Source: Sphaeroforma sirkka (taxonomy: Eukaryota > Opisthokonta > Ichthyosporea > Ichthyophonida). Taken from it: a stretch of DNA of 21,745 bases. This document shows, in pieces, positions 1 to 10,155 of the stretch (its first letter is position 1; each line of letters begins with the position of its first letter). Made by a program: the position numbers and the translations under genes. The notes beneath the pieces were generated by a model. The model saw only the letters and a program-made list of their open reading frames with translations. It had not been told where the DNA came from and made no database searches. Where the stretch lies: assembly GCA_001586965.3 (NCBI GenBank), contig LUCW03001417.1, positions 65,001 to 86,745 of the forward strand. The letters run 5' to 3'.

Positions 1-458
1 GTGTATGCTATGAGAGAACACCATCTATTTAGCAACCGCGTCTTGTCCTGCTACGCTAAGATACAAACACGTGCATATACGCTGTTCTCGCTTAGGCTAC
101 AGGTAGTGTGGGACTCCTGTACTTGGTAGTCGTTTCTTCGTCTGTCTGTGAGTGCATGTCCGTCTTGAACTGTTCCTATACACTCAGTACAACGGACAGG
201 CAAGTACTCATAGATAAAAATTTGGTACAGTGCAGTTTGACTTGACTCAAATTATTGCGAGATGCGTGTATGCAATTTAGCCGAACTGGTGAGTGAGGTT
301 TTGGATTCGTGTGTAAGTTTGTCCTGCCATCATGAGGTGAGTTTGGTGAAATGTCTACCCTGTTCGAAAGTTCGGTACATACAAGTCCCACCTACACCAC
401 AACCGCTATGATCTGACTTCGATGGCTCAGTCTAACCGCCTCGTTTACCCTAATACAG
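1..458 (+). other. Upstream flank / possible 5' exons of the first gene
   Basis: No complete gene is visible. The + frame starting at base 1 is open to about 129 and contains a CAG|GTAGTG donor-like site near 107. A strong GTGAGT donor lies after base 288. In one frame it leaves a single base, which matches the phase of the acceptor at 458/459, so an exon ending at 288 is plausible. Its acceptor cannot be fixed because a TGA lies shortly upstream in that frame. Another GTGAGT lies near 335. The start codon and the first exons of the downstream gene are therefore either here or outside the window. Confidence 0.3.
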
Positions 459-3153
459 AGGACTCGACTCTGCCGGAGGCGGATGTGCTCGATAGCATAC
501 CAGCGAGCTACTGGAAGAATATATCGACATCCTTCTTCAGTCATGAGTAAGTGGTGGAGCGTGCGCATCAGAGGCGACTCTTGGGGTTCCGCTGAGATGT
601 CAAACCCCTAAAACCCTAAAACACTGGTTTGAAACTTCCGTGGTTATGTGTAGTATATGCACGTATGACGCCAGTGACGTGGTAGTACGCAAGGACCAAG
701 TAGATGCATATGTGATGAGTGTTTGTTGGCGAGGAACGCCTATGACCGTAGTGTTCGCTTACATGAGAGGCTTATAGGCGTTCACCTGCACTGGATCCTA
801 TACTCTCCTTTGAGGTGTGTGGTGACCTGGAATCATATCCGCCCTGTGTTGTCTTTAACTGTCAGCCTGAACGTACATTGGAGGTATGCGCTATTGCCGC
901 CATCTCGGGGTTTGTGTTTTATTGCACTTCCGCATCCAGAACACTATATTCTCTCTCATCGATATAGTATGTATATTATGTCTCATGGATATAGTATGTA
1001 TATTCTCTCTCATCGATATAGTAGGTATATTAGGTCTCACCGATATGGTATGTGTGTGAAGTGACTACCCTGGTCGGTACTTTCCCTCTCCTCACCCAAT
1101 ATACAAAAACCCTAGCCAGACAGTTTACAATAACAATATTTATTGTGCGCATGAACTGACTCCGTTTCTCGATTTGTTCGTCGTTATTTATTCAATCTGT
1201 AGTTGCTCTGACACCCTCTCCGTCTTTTACCCCCATTGCAGGCATTGCAGCATCTTCCATATATTATATTACAGGTTCGTGAATATGATTTTAAATGCAG
1301 GGCACACGACCACCCTCAAGAACTTCTTCTCCAAGCCAAAACTTGTATCACGATTGGTAGACGAGCTCACCGCCGGGCCGTCTGGTGAGTACCTTGTCAG
1401 CTTGTTAAGTCTATTCTATTCTTCTGTTTAGATTGAGCATATATGCTAAAGTACCACATCCGATACACAAGGTGACTAGTTTTGATTTTTATAGAAACTA
1501 GCGGTTGAATTATTTCTGCGTCTAGATATTTGTATTTCTCTGCTCATCTCATTCATGGCTACGGTATCCCAATAAGATTCGGGCCATCTCTCTGGCTCAT
1601 ATTCAAAACATTTAATTCTGGGTTTTTCTGTGTATCTAGTCTGGAGTGAGTTCCGAGAATCAAGCGCTCAAGACAAATCGATAAGACTTTGCTTTTTTGT
1701 GTCTTAGGTTTTGCCTTTATTGAAATTGTACCAGATTCATACACGGTTTGATAAGTCATACCAACAAGGGTATCGGAATAACAGTAGCGCTTATGTATAT
1801 TCATATAACCCACCTATGGTTCTCTTGTAGGTAAAACGCCTATTATGCTGCTGGTATGTAATTTGATCCGGCTGAAAGCTGAGTGTGAGGCCCCTTCCTC
1901 GTATCTGCGGAACCTTTTATCAACGAACCCGAAATGGGTTGATTTCCAGGAGACACTTAAGTATGCTCGGTATCTCTGTACCTTTCAGTTCATTTACACA
2001 CATGCATCTTAGATATACGTTCTATGTAATGAGATCCTCTTCCACAAATACCTATGGTATGGTCTGCAATGACTCACGTTCATAATCAAGGCGCGCCTGA
2101 TATGGAGTTCATGTGTAGCTTGGCCTATTGAGTGCTTATCGTAAATGTTAGGCAGTGCCCCAGTGGCTCGTCCTCGGATATCGTTGCGATGCTGGTACTG
2201 TATGTGGTTTGCTTCTTAGACTGGACATACTCTATGGTTTGTGCACATGTTTTCACTTCTCTATCACAGTTTGTCTTACTATTGCTCTCATGTGTCTACG
2301 ACTATGTGACGTGCGTGTTTGTCACATGCGCCTATATTGCATGCTATGCGTATCTTATTGTCTCTTTCACATACCATACTATTACCATCTATCACGTATG
2401 TCTTGCTACCAGTCACGTACATCTTGCTACCCGCGTCTTACTACACTATTTCCGTATCAGGAAAATGTCAGCTGACAAGCTCGTAGGCTCGGGTGTTCAG
2501 TTCAAGAGCGCTGCCGCGCCTTCTACTATCCACTTCGGCCCGCGATTGATGCGCTACGACTCCCTTGGTATGATACTGGACGATAGGGACGCGTACTTCA
2601 CCGACGACGACGATGATAAATTAGGTTTCGGCTCGAAATGTAGGTTTGGCATAAATTCTGGGCATAGCTGAGAAGACAATATTGGATAAGATTGATCAAT
2701 TCGATAGTGGGCTCTGAGTCTTAGTAATATTTGTTTTGCTTTTTTAGTATTAAGAATGGTGCAGCCAACGACCCTAACACTAAATGACTACCATGGTTCT
2801 ACACCCTAGTCTCGCACTATGTAGGCCTCGGAGACCTATCTGCGTACGACGAATCGGCACACAAAACTCCTGCGCCTGTGGAAACATTCTCTGATGCCGC
2901 GCTCATTGCCGATTTCAACGATGAACAATCGAATGGCCACCCCACAAACACGGGACCCAAAAAGAAGAGTAATACCAAGAAGAAAAAGGTAGGCGGTCTG
3001 TATTACGGCAGTCTTTTATCTCTAGGGGAAATCTCAAAAGCTAGGCGTGGAACTTCGTAGGATTCGTGTGTGTGTGAGTAGGAACTGCTACCTTATACCC
3101 TCCCACACCTTCTCAATACCTTGTTGTACCTGCAGAAGAAGGGAAACAAGTAG
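459..3153 (+). CDS. Multi-exon host gene, helical-repeat protein, possibly SAPS/PP6 regulatory subunit-like (5' end incomplete)
   Basis: Six exons join with consistent phases: 459-546, 1275-1384, 1831-1960, 2461-2639, 2825-2988 and 3136-3153 (TAG). Donors are GTAAGT, GTGAGT, GTATGC, GTAGGT and GTAGGC, and every acceptor ends in AG. The spliced product is about 228 residues as seen. The first half is amphipathic-helical, with short motifs such as FFSKPKLVSRLVDEL and NPKWVDFQETL. This reads like an ARM/HEAT repeat, and the W-x2-F-x3-L ending after a leucine-rich helix resembles the C-terminal part of the SAPS domain, whose members target the PP6/Sit4 phosphatase. The second half is low-complexity, with an acidic run of five Asp near the end of exon 4 and a lysine-rich tail from exon 5 into exon 6. 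Exon composition is clearly coding and no frame breaks occur. Family assignment is a tentative inference from pattern; exon structure is much firmer. An unspliced alternative end would be the TAG at 3058-3060. Confidence 0.6.
949..1054. repeat. 27-bp tandem repeat, about four copies, in intron 1
   Basis: Units start at 949, 976, 1003 and 1030. Each carries the core GATATAGTATGTATATT with small changes and a CTCATCG/CTCATGG variant. The last unit is shorter and more diverged. It lies within the 728-bp intron between exons 1 and 2 of the gene above. Because 27 is a multiple of three, it makes a repetitive but probably meaningless open frame. Confidence 0.85.
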
Positions 3154-3221
3154 GGGCATACACCTTCCTCACACACCTTCTCAATACCTTTTTGTACCTG
3201 CAGAAGAAGGGAAACAAGTAG
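3086..3221 (+). repeat. 68-bp tandem duplication carrying the terminal exon and its acceptor
   Basis: Two near-identical copies of a pyrimidine-rich tract, a TGCAG acceptor and the short coding end AAGAAGGGAAACAAGTAG lie 68 bp apart. The AG ends fall at 3135 and 3203, and the exon copies are 3136-3153 and 3204-3221. Both copies can accept the phase-0 donor at 2988/2989 and would give the same C-terminus. Splicing to either would therefore be silent at the protein level and would change only the 3' UTR. Confidence 0.8.
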
Positions 3222-4365
3222 GGAATATACCTTTCTCTCGGGTACTGGCAGAACATGGACAGGACGATTCTTGTTATCGCCTAATAGTGATATTGAATAT
3301 GACTAGAGGTGCAAATTCGAGAATGAGCTCTTTTGTTGGTTTTGTCAGGCGGACAAGTTGGGATCTATAATCTTATAGTTGCCAAGTTTCGAAGCAGGCA
3401 TATGTAGGACTCGACAATTGCTTCACAATTTATGCATCTTCAATGATTAAAGTACAATTTCCAGCTTGAGAATTATTAAAATTGATGCCGCACTTTCGTT
3501 AGTTGACATGTGGCCATAGAGTTTTGCTATGTTGACCATTATTATGTCAGTGGGTTTAACGCGTGGTTCGTTCTGTTGATCGCTGATAAGCTTTCAGTGA
3601 TCATACTTTTCTTATAAAAGCCTTGACGATCGTGATGGCGACAATCGGGCTGTAGATATTGTATGACCAGTCAATGATTTGGAAAATGAGCTGGCAATAT
3701 GTATCAAATTCATACTATCTACTATTCTTATAACTCTTAAACAGTTTTGCATATTTATGTGCTACAACTATCAATATATCAGTCGCTATTCGATTTTTAA
3801 GTGAAGCTGGATTCCTGGACTGAAGAATAATTTTTGTCCGATTATCGGACCAATATCAAGTGATCAATGATGATAGAAGTATTTAATGAATTTCAAAGTG
3901 CATGAAGCAAAGTGCGTGAATTGGAGATAAACGTCAATTAATGGGGTTGGTTTACGATGAATTGTCTAAACACATAGTCACCCACAAAGGCAAGGAGACA
4001 GTTCAAAGTCTATCACTCCTTTTTTTTATCAGAATACGATGCATAGCAGACATTATTAGTAGGCACGCATGACAAACAAAGTGATAAACCACAGATGGCG
4101 TCAGAAATAGTAATATATTTGTACTTTAATTGAGTCTACCGCCCTACACTCCACCAGTCAGTCTACGTTAAAAATAAAAATCTACTAATTTTTCAAGCAT
4201 AGCATATGATCAGCGAACCGAAGTGGAATGTCATTGTGTACACTAAAACTGTATCCGCGAGGTAGGCTATGGCAGTATATACGCTTGTATGCGATATACA
4301 CTGCCAAGTTGAGCACGAAGTAGTATATTCTACCAATCGTATTAATCTTTTACAGGTATGTATGC
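3222..4365. other. Intergenic sequence, no gene recognised
   Basis: This AT-rich stretch has frequent stops in all frames. A + frame from the second terminal-exon copy stays open to about 3370 but has no independent support. I saw no RNA gene, LTR or obvious terminal repeat. It probably contains the 3' UTR of the preceding gene near its left end, but no canonical AATAAA was found close to the stop. Confidence 0.5.
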
Positions 4366-4850
4366 AACAGCTTGACTAAAAGTCAGCGCCGGAAAAGGGG
4401 TGGAGGATACCCCTCGTCGACCGACAACAGCACAGACCGGACATGCAACTATCATGTGTATATTTATTGGATATATAGAGTTTATATCGTTGAGATGATT
4501 GGATGTGGGTTGGTGGGTGGAAGCATAGTTACCGAGGCCAGGAGTGAGAGGTGTGGCGGTACCGACCTCGTATATTATGTACCCTTTGTGACAGGAACTT
4601 TACAGTTTTGACTTAGAGTTCTCTTAGTGAATGGCAAATAGGCTGCAGCTGTAAAGCTATGATCAGTACGATTCAAGACGTTGCTTGTACCTACGAGATA
4701 AATTCTTCGAAAAAGCTGCTACAAGATCAAAACCTCACAGCTATCAGAGATATCCCAAAAAAAAAAGTAAAAAGCGGAATGCCGGGTTCGAACCAGCGAC
4801 CAATAGATTTGCAATCTACTACTCTACCACTGAGCTAATTCCGTTCATGT
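4366..4850. repeat. Left arm of a large inverted repeat (tRNA-Cys bearing)
   Basis: Reverse-complement comparison with 9409-10155 shows extended similarity. It runs from the outer end (CAGCTTGACT, matching CAGTTTGACT on the other side) through the GGTACCGACCTC and GTGACAGGAACTTTACAG blocks to the tRNA gene, and stops just inside it at CGTTCATGT. The arm is about 490 bp. The outer flanks are unrelated and I saw no target-site duplication. Blocks differ by small indels and substitutions, while the tRNA itself is identical in both arms. Confidence 0.85.
4774..4844 (-). tRNA. tRNA-Cys (GCA), left copy
   Basis: Read on the minus strand, this 71-nt gene has a D arm GCTC/GAGT around AGTGGTA, an anticodon stem GTAGA/TCTAT with loop TTGCAAA (anticodon GCA, Cys), a T arm GCTGG/CCGGC with loop TTCGAAC, and an acceptor stem with six good pairs. 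Position 1 (A) faces position 72 (C), so the first acceptor pair is not Watson-Crick. No intron is present. A short T-run lies a few bases past the 3' end, as for a Pol III terminator. It sits at the inner end of an inverted-repeat arm, and its sequence equals the copy at 9414-9484. Confidence 0.85.
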
Positions 4851-5029
4851 GTTGTCAGTTATTGTTTTTTATTTATTTTATTCATACACGCAAATTTTGT
4901 TTCAACTTACATGGCAGGGAACCCACAAACTAAGGCAAACGTTAAGGTGATCGCCAATGATGAAACAGTTGCACAGGAACAAACGCTTCCTACAGTACAG
5001 GCGTGAGCTGTAGCAGTAGGACGAAGAGG
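4851..5029. other. Spacer inside the inverted repeat, nothing recognised
   Basis: AT-rich near the tRNA, then mixed sequence. A minus-strand open frame overlaps this region and leads out of the coiled-coil-like relic at 5030-5306, but it has no recognisable domain. Confidence 0.35.
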
Positions 5030-5306
5030 CCAGGTGGATCGATTTAATACCTTGGTTTTCAGTAAACGAGGTTGACTTTGTTGTGGCCTCGATTTCATCA
5101 TAAGCCCCCTGCAGTTCGACACTTAATTCTTACAGTTCATTCTCTATTGCGTTCAAATTTCTGTAGACTTCTCGACCTGCTCGTAGAGCTTATTACGCTT
5201 TGCTCAGCCGTTCGAAGAGACTTTGATGGTCTCTCTGGGGTGATTCGAACTTTTCACATAATAGTTTATGATCAGCGCCGAGGTCGGTGTTGTGGCGCTT
5301 AAACCA
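5030..5306 (-). pseudogene. Degraded coding fragment with coiled-coil-like composition
   Basis: On the minus strand, one frame from 5306 downward reads a coding-like, charged sequence (for example CEKFESPQRDHQSLFERLSK) until two adjacent stops at 5190-5195. A shifted frame continues with KLYEQVEKSTEI. After a further stop at 5130-5132, the first frame resumes with ELSVELQGAYDEIEATTK. The heptad-like spacing of Leu, Glu and Lys suggests a coiled coil. Stops plus a frame change indicate a relic rather than a working gene. I do not recognise the parent family. Confidence 0.35.
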
Positions 5307-6365
5307 TCAAATTAAAATAGTTCTGTTAATGTAACTAGTTTAGCGGGTATCATCATGTGCTATGATGAGGTGCGTAAGCGTTGTTGCGTTGAAGCCATTG
5401 GTGTCTGGCCGATGAAGCCGGAGCTCGGTAATTTATTTGTGAATTGAACCAAGGGAGAGATTGGCTGCTTCAAACCGCTTCGTCTAGGGCGACGAATACA
5501 GTAGGTATATATACGCGTTCTAATTGTGCCGTGATTATGTTATGTGTAAAGTGACAATTTCGTGTGAAGATCAATGATATGTTATTTCTGGGTATTTGTG
5601 TGGCAATTCGTATCTGAGTGTGGTGCAGCGGTGTGACGTGTGGTAGGGGTTGTTGATGTGATACTTACTACTGAGTGTCGGACTTATATGCACATAACCC
5701 CTTAAACCTCTTCTGAGTGTCTTGTATGATTTTTTACCGCTTATGGCGCGAGTATGGTGACCCTCTGTTGATGCGTCGTATCTGCAGTGACACTTGACGT
5801 CCAGTGTGCATAATTGTAGTTATATTTCTAAGCATCATAAATGATGATTTGTATCTGGGCAATAGTCGAGAATTTAACGTGCACTCTTGACCCAATTCGA
5901 TTCGAGTTTGTAAGAAAGCCGTTATTGGCACTCTTACATACACTGAACAACAATAATATGACGAACAACAATATTATGACGTCCAGAGAAATAATGTTGA
6001 TAAAACTTTGCACCAACTATAAGCCAAGCAACCTTTTCACTATCACCCATATTGGTGGATGTCGATGATGGATTTCCACTGACCGTGTTTATAGCCTCCT
6101 AGGAAAGAACCAGCACCAATAAACATGCGAACAAAAACAACAATAAACGAATTCGGCTTCTTATGTGATTGAAAAGTGGGCAAATAAAACACGAAAAGCA
6201 AAAACATCGACAACCGTGCTTGTTTCAACCCGATTCGCTGTAATAAAGCATCGGACTCGACTTATGTGTTAGTTTTGTTTGATTTGAACAGGTTGAAACA
6301 CAATACACACCGGTCAATACGCGTAACGCTAGAGAATATTAGTGTTAGTCAGCTAGTTTAAATAA
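5307..6365. other. Spacer region without a supported gene
   Basis: Several short open frames exist on both strands between 5734 and 6228, but their compositions are unremarkable and they overlap each other. No RNA gene or repeat boundary was seen. Confidence 0.4.
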
Positions 6366-6374
6366 ACAATTCAG

Positions 6375-6529
6375 ATGAATTGAAAGAGAAATATCAAGCC
6401 GAAACCAAGCAAAGGTTGGAAGTAGCCATAGAAGAGAAGAAACCCGGGAAATCCGGAAAGGAGCTCACAAAGAATTCAGCCAGGACTCGGAAAAAAAGAA
6501 GCTTGGTATTCACTGAGAACACACTATAA
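6375..6529 (+). CDS. Short coding-like stretch, Lys/Glu-rich (exon or relic)
   Basis: From about 6375 to a TAA at 6527-6529, one + frame reads about 51 residues of strongly charged sequence (LKEKYQAETKQRLEVAIEEK, then a basic segment around RTRKKRS). It begins right after an AATTCAG that would serve as a splice acceptor, and there is no good ATG in this frame. Composition is much more protein-like than the surrounding DNA. It could be the last exon of a gene or another relic of the inverted-repeat cargo. Function unknown. Confidence 0.3.
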
Positions 6530-6724
6530 GGTATTGTTGTCAACCAGACTATAAGTAGTTTTGTATTTTGTTACTGTATAAGGACAAAGTGAATGACCAA
6601 CAAACGTGTAGGGTTTCCGGTGTTTATGTAGCTTCCCTTGTATTAAAGCGTCACTTTTGATTATAGTATCAATGTTGGGTAATGCGACTTTAAAAAAGTA
6701 CAAGGGTACCAACGGCAAGCATTA
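6530..6724. other. Short spacer, nothing recognised
   Basis: No supported gene. It leads directly into the microsatellite. Confidence 0.4.
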
Positions 6725-6953
<229 letters not shown>

Positions 6954-7099
6954 TATATATTTAAAATGTCGGGTAATATTGTTATATGTCGCCAATCAAG
7001 CCCACGATTCGCAATAGGGATAGTCTCATTTATTTCAAGGTGGCAGTAGCCTACTCTTCCATGAGCACAAGGCAAAATTCCCATCTACGTGTCGTGTGA

Positions 7100-9324
7100 A
7101 CTTGGGGGAGGGAGGAAAACTCTCCTAGAATTTACTGCAGTGAACAAACAAGCAAGACACTTCACAAATACTCACACTGCAATGTGGTCGCATCAAGTAA
7201 CTCCACTCCCAAGTTACGGAGAGGAAGAAAACATATGAACGACCAAACCACACATAGAGGTGTACCATTGGACCCCACAATGAGGAAGTTCAACGTGTCA
7301 ATCGATCCGACCATCCACGATGGCAGTGCATACATTGTTGCCATATTGGTGGATAAAATAAAGGTGAAAAGAACACTGACATACACAAACTTGGAAATGC
7401 AGTACAGGCAGAGTAACCATAACGATTGATATCAGAAGTAGATCAATGGTTGACAAAGCTATACAATAAAGATACGGAGAACTGTGATAAGAATGATCAC
7501 TATAAGTGCATTGCAATCAGTGGTTTTACTAGCAAACTAGGGTTGTTAATCAGAAAAAATGTAGGGGAAAATATCTCTGATTCTGAGATGAACAACCCAC
7601 TCAAGATGGGTACGTTCCCCAAGTGGCCAGTCAACAAGTACATCAGCATATCGGACTGTCGCTACACAATAGAATTTGTGTCTGTTGTGAAAGATCTGTC
7701 CTTGAGCAGTAGCATGCCCTTGGTGCAATACAACTCACTAGTACAAGAGTTGTTAAGACAAACTGATGCGATTCAAGTATCGAGAACAGCACTCACAAAA
7801 CTGCGGAATTTCAAACAATTGTGGAAGATGTCGAGGACTGTAATATCTTTCTTTTCGACAATTTGCGCAGAACCCCAGTAACCCCAGTAAACTACTTACT
7901 GGAGAAGTGGCTGAACGGCTTTCGTGACAGCAGAATAAATATAGATGTACGAACAGAACGATTGAAAGCTTGAAATGCGCTATATGAATCTTGCAAGAAA
8001 ACCTATCAATCTGTAACTTCTCAAAAGCTCACGTTACTTGTCACTTGTGATATACGGACAGCAAGCGCAACCAGGTAGACTAATCTAAGCTCAAACCAAG
8101 CCTGGCAGGAGTAGTGGGCATTTGTCTGCGTATCAGAGAAGATTTACTATAAACTCACAGAAGATCTATTCAGACAAGCAACCATAGCACAAGCTGACTG
8201 CATTCGAATATAACGCAAACGTGTTAGAGAGTAGCCAGTCAAGAATCTCGAGGGCAACGTCCAAATCTTGGCAATATAGGAGGGGGTTCACTGACAGGAA
8301 GGGTACCACAAGATGGAGGTCAAGGATGAGGCCGTCCCATAGCACAGGAAATAACAACCCAGCACATAGAGGGCTAAGGCAAGCCGGCAATTCGGTGCAG
8401 ATCCCTCATCTCATGAATTCAGCAAGTGTCCTAAGAGGGAAATAAATAAATAAGAATAAGATTTATCTCGTGCAGCAAAGTAACTCAACTTGTCCACGTG
8501 GGGAAATCACCGAGGGAAGGAAGATACAAGTATTGGACGAGATACGCTGACATGGTGGATATAGGTGGATATTGTGAATGCACACACATAAATGCAAATG
8601 ACATTACTTACACATATTTTTTTATTTTTTTATTACCCACGAGACCAAGGTTCACACATAGACATACAAATTAATAGAAATGCACACATTACATTTCCAA
8701 TGCTCATGCATGGACCGAAGTGCATTAACTGAGACATGCCTGGCAGTCAAAGCGCAGCCAGGCTACAGAGTACAACGTACAGGCTCAGGAGAAGTATGTG
8801 ATACAAACTATGGAAAAAGAATAACATTTAATTGCTTTGATGTACCCGACCTCCTAGACAAAAAATATCTATATGTCACACTAGATATGGACATTTTACC
8901 ATATCTGGGCATATACTTAGCAAGTATAATAAATGCACCTATACCAACTGATGCACAATGGGAATACCACATGAAGAAGACCCGGAACATGAGCAAGAGG
9001 GTCTTCGGGAATCGTTGTCGGACTTATTGGACCAAAATGCAATGACCCACTCGATGTGTACCGCAACCTGCCTGAGTCAGTATTGGGAACACCGAGCGAA
9101 TAAATCAATGTCAAGCAATGATACACGATAAGGTAAAATCGTACCACACTAGTATATACCACAAACAGAAAAACCCGTTCAGAAGTGATTATGTGATGGA
9201 CACATATTTAAAGACTCATATTCTAACACTCAATGCCAGTCCCTCATCTCACGACTTTTACCAAGTTCAGAGAATTGCGATTGAAATAGGAAGTCTATTG
9301 TTTTCTTTGGTCGTAGCTTATTAG
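7100..9324 (+). pseudogene. Decayed protein-coding region of unknown family, cargo of the inverted-repeat structure
   Basis: Consecutive coding-like stretches lie on the + strand in changing frames: 7100-7429, 7426-7881, 7788-8078 (in-frame TGA at 7971), 8115-8213, 8446-8550, 8447-8674, 8680-9045 (with an ATG), 9008-9103 and about 9076-9324. Each reads like protein, for example VGLIGPKCNDPLDVYRNLPE, YADMVDIGGYCECTHINAND and DYVMDTYLKTHILTL. Breaks occur as overlaps between frames, and stops interrupt some stretches. Together they suggest one or two ancestral genes with a combined length of about 600-700 codons. I found no catalytic motif, zinc knuckle, DDE pattern or transmembrane segment that identifies the family. 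Candidates are a transposon protein, given the flanking inverted repeats, or an endogenised viral gene; neither is supported by a motif. Extensive intron structure is a weaker alternative, since consistent GT-AG phases were not evident. Confidence 0.45.
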
Positions 9325-9413
9325 CCACTCTCAAACAAAATTTACGTGCATGTTTATAGTAGATAACAAATAACGACTGATATTTATATTAAAGTTAAAC
9401 ACAATATACATGA

Positions 9414-9484
9414 ACGGAATTAGCTCAGTGGTAGAGTAGTAGATTGCAAATCTATTGGTCGCTGGTTCGAACCCGGCATTCCGC
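9414..9484 (+). tRNA. tRNA-Cys (GCA), right copy
   Basis: Identical over 71 nt to the minus-strand gene at 4774-4844, with the same D, anticodon (loop TTGCAAA, anticodon GCA) and T arms and the same A1/C72 mismatch. A T-run starting near 9494 follows the 3' end and could terminate Pol III transcription. It lies at the inner end of the right inverted-repeat arm, so the two tRNA genes point toward the arm exteriors. Perfect identity of the tRNA against diverged flanks suggests either selection on the gene or recent conversion. Confidence 0.85.
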
Positions 9485-9778
9485 TATATTACCTTTTTTT
9501 TTGGGATATCTCAGATAGCTGTGAGGTTTTGACCTTGTAGCAGCTTTTTCGAAGAATTATATCGTAGGTACAAGTAACGTCTTCAAGCCTACTGATTACA
9601 GCTTTACGGCTACAGTCTATTTACCATTCACTAAGAGAACTTTAAGTCAAAACTGTAAAGTTCCTGTCACAAAGGGTACATAATACAAGAGGTCGGTACC
9701 GCCACTTACAGCTCACTTCTCACACCTGGCCTATCGGTATGCCATACTTCCTTTTTTATTTTTTATCTTAGATGGCTT

Positions 9779-9965
9779 TCTTTCGAAGAAGTCTTAGCGT
9801 AGGTACAAGCAACGTCTTGAAGTATACTTGTGGCAGCTTCGCGGCTCCAGTCTATTTGCCATTCACTAGAGAAAACTGTAAAGTTCCTGTCACGAAGGGT
9901 ACATAAAATAAGAGGTCGGTACGCCACTGCAACGCTCACTCTCTCACTCCTGCCATATCAGTATT
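9779..9965 (+). repeat. Third copy of the tRNA-flank unit
   Basis: Direct repeat of about 9540-9725 and inverted repeat of about 4545-4730. Shared blocks include TAGGTACAAG, CTATTTACCATTCACTA (TTTGCC in this copy) and GTTCCTGTCAC. It carries no tRNA. It indicates at least one duplication event inside the right arm. Confidence 0.75.
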
Positions 9966-10155
9966 CAAACTTGAAGACACCCACCCACCCGCATTCAGTT
10001 ATTGCAACAATATAAACTCTATATATTCAATCAAGATACAAATGATAAGCGCATGGTCACTGTACTAGCTTGCTATTCGGTCTGCGCTATTGTCGGTGGA
10101 CGAGGGGTCTCTGTCGCCCCTTTTCGGCACTGACCTTCAGTCAAACTGCTGAAAA

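Larger units (their letters stand above)
9409..10155. repeat. Right arm of the inverted repeat, with an internal partial duplication
   Basis: Inverted counterpart of 4366-4850. It contains the tRNA-Cys copy and a first flank copy up to about 9742. A second, direct flank copy without the tRNA runs from about 9779, through GGTACAAGCAACGTCTTGAAG and GTTCCTGTCACGAAGGG, to CAGTCAAACTGCTG near 10151. Only the second copy extends to the outer end shared with the left arm. The arm is therefore longer than its partner by about 260 bp. Confidence 0.8.

Noticed and set aside
602..622. CCCTAAAA telomere-like repeat
   Set aside because: Only two units, inside intron 1; not enough to call an interstitial telomere.
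1559..1813. Minus-strand frame of 84 codons
   Set aside because: Within the intron before exon 3; no motif, and antisense to a well-supported gene.
2132..2475. Open frames upstream of exon 4
   Set aside because: They lie in the intron between 1961 and 2460. The sequence is pyrimidine-rich with Cys/Tyr/Leu-biased translation, and the in-phase acceptor at 2460 explains where coding begins.
4685..4933. An 82-codon + frame across the left tRNA
   Set aside because: It reads through the antisense of a tRNA gene (the typical NAGFEPATNRF pattern) and has no other support.
8211..8445. A + frame that stays protein-like across several TAG/TAA/TGA codons, suggesting stop reassignment (TAG/TAA as Gln)
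   Set aside because: Two other frames over the same bases are open for 74 codons each. Elsewhere TAG and TGA behave as stops (host gene end at 3151, pol end at 18742), so a variant code is not supported.
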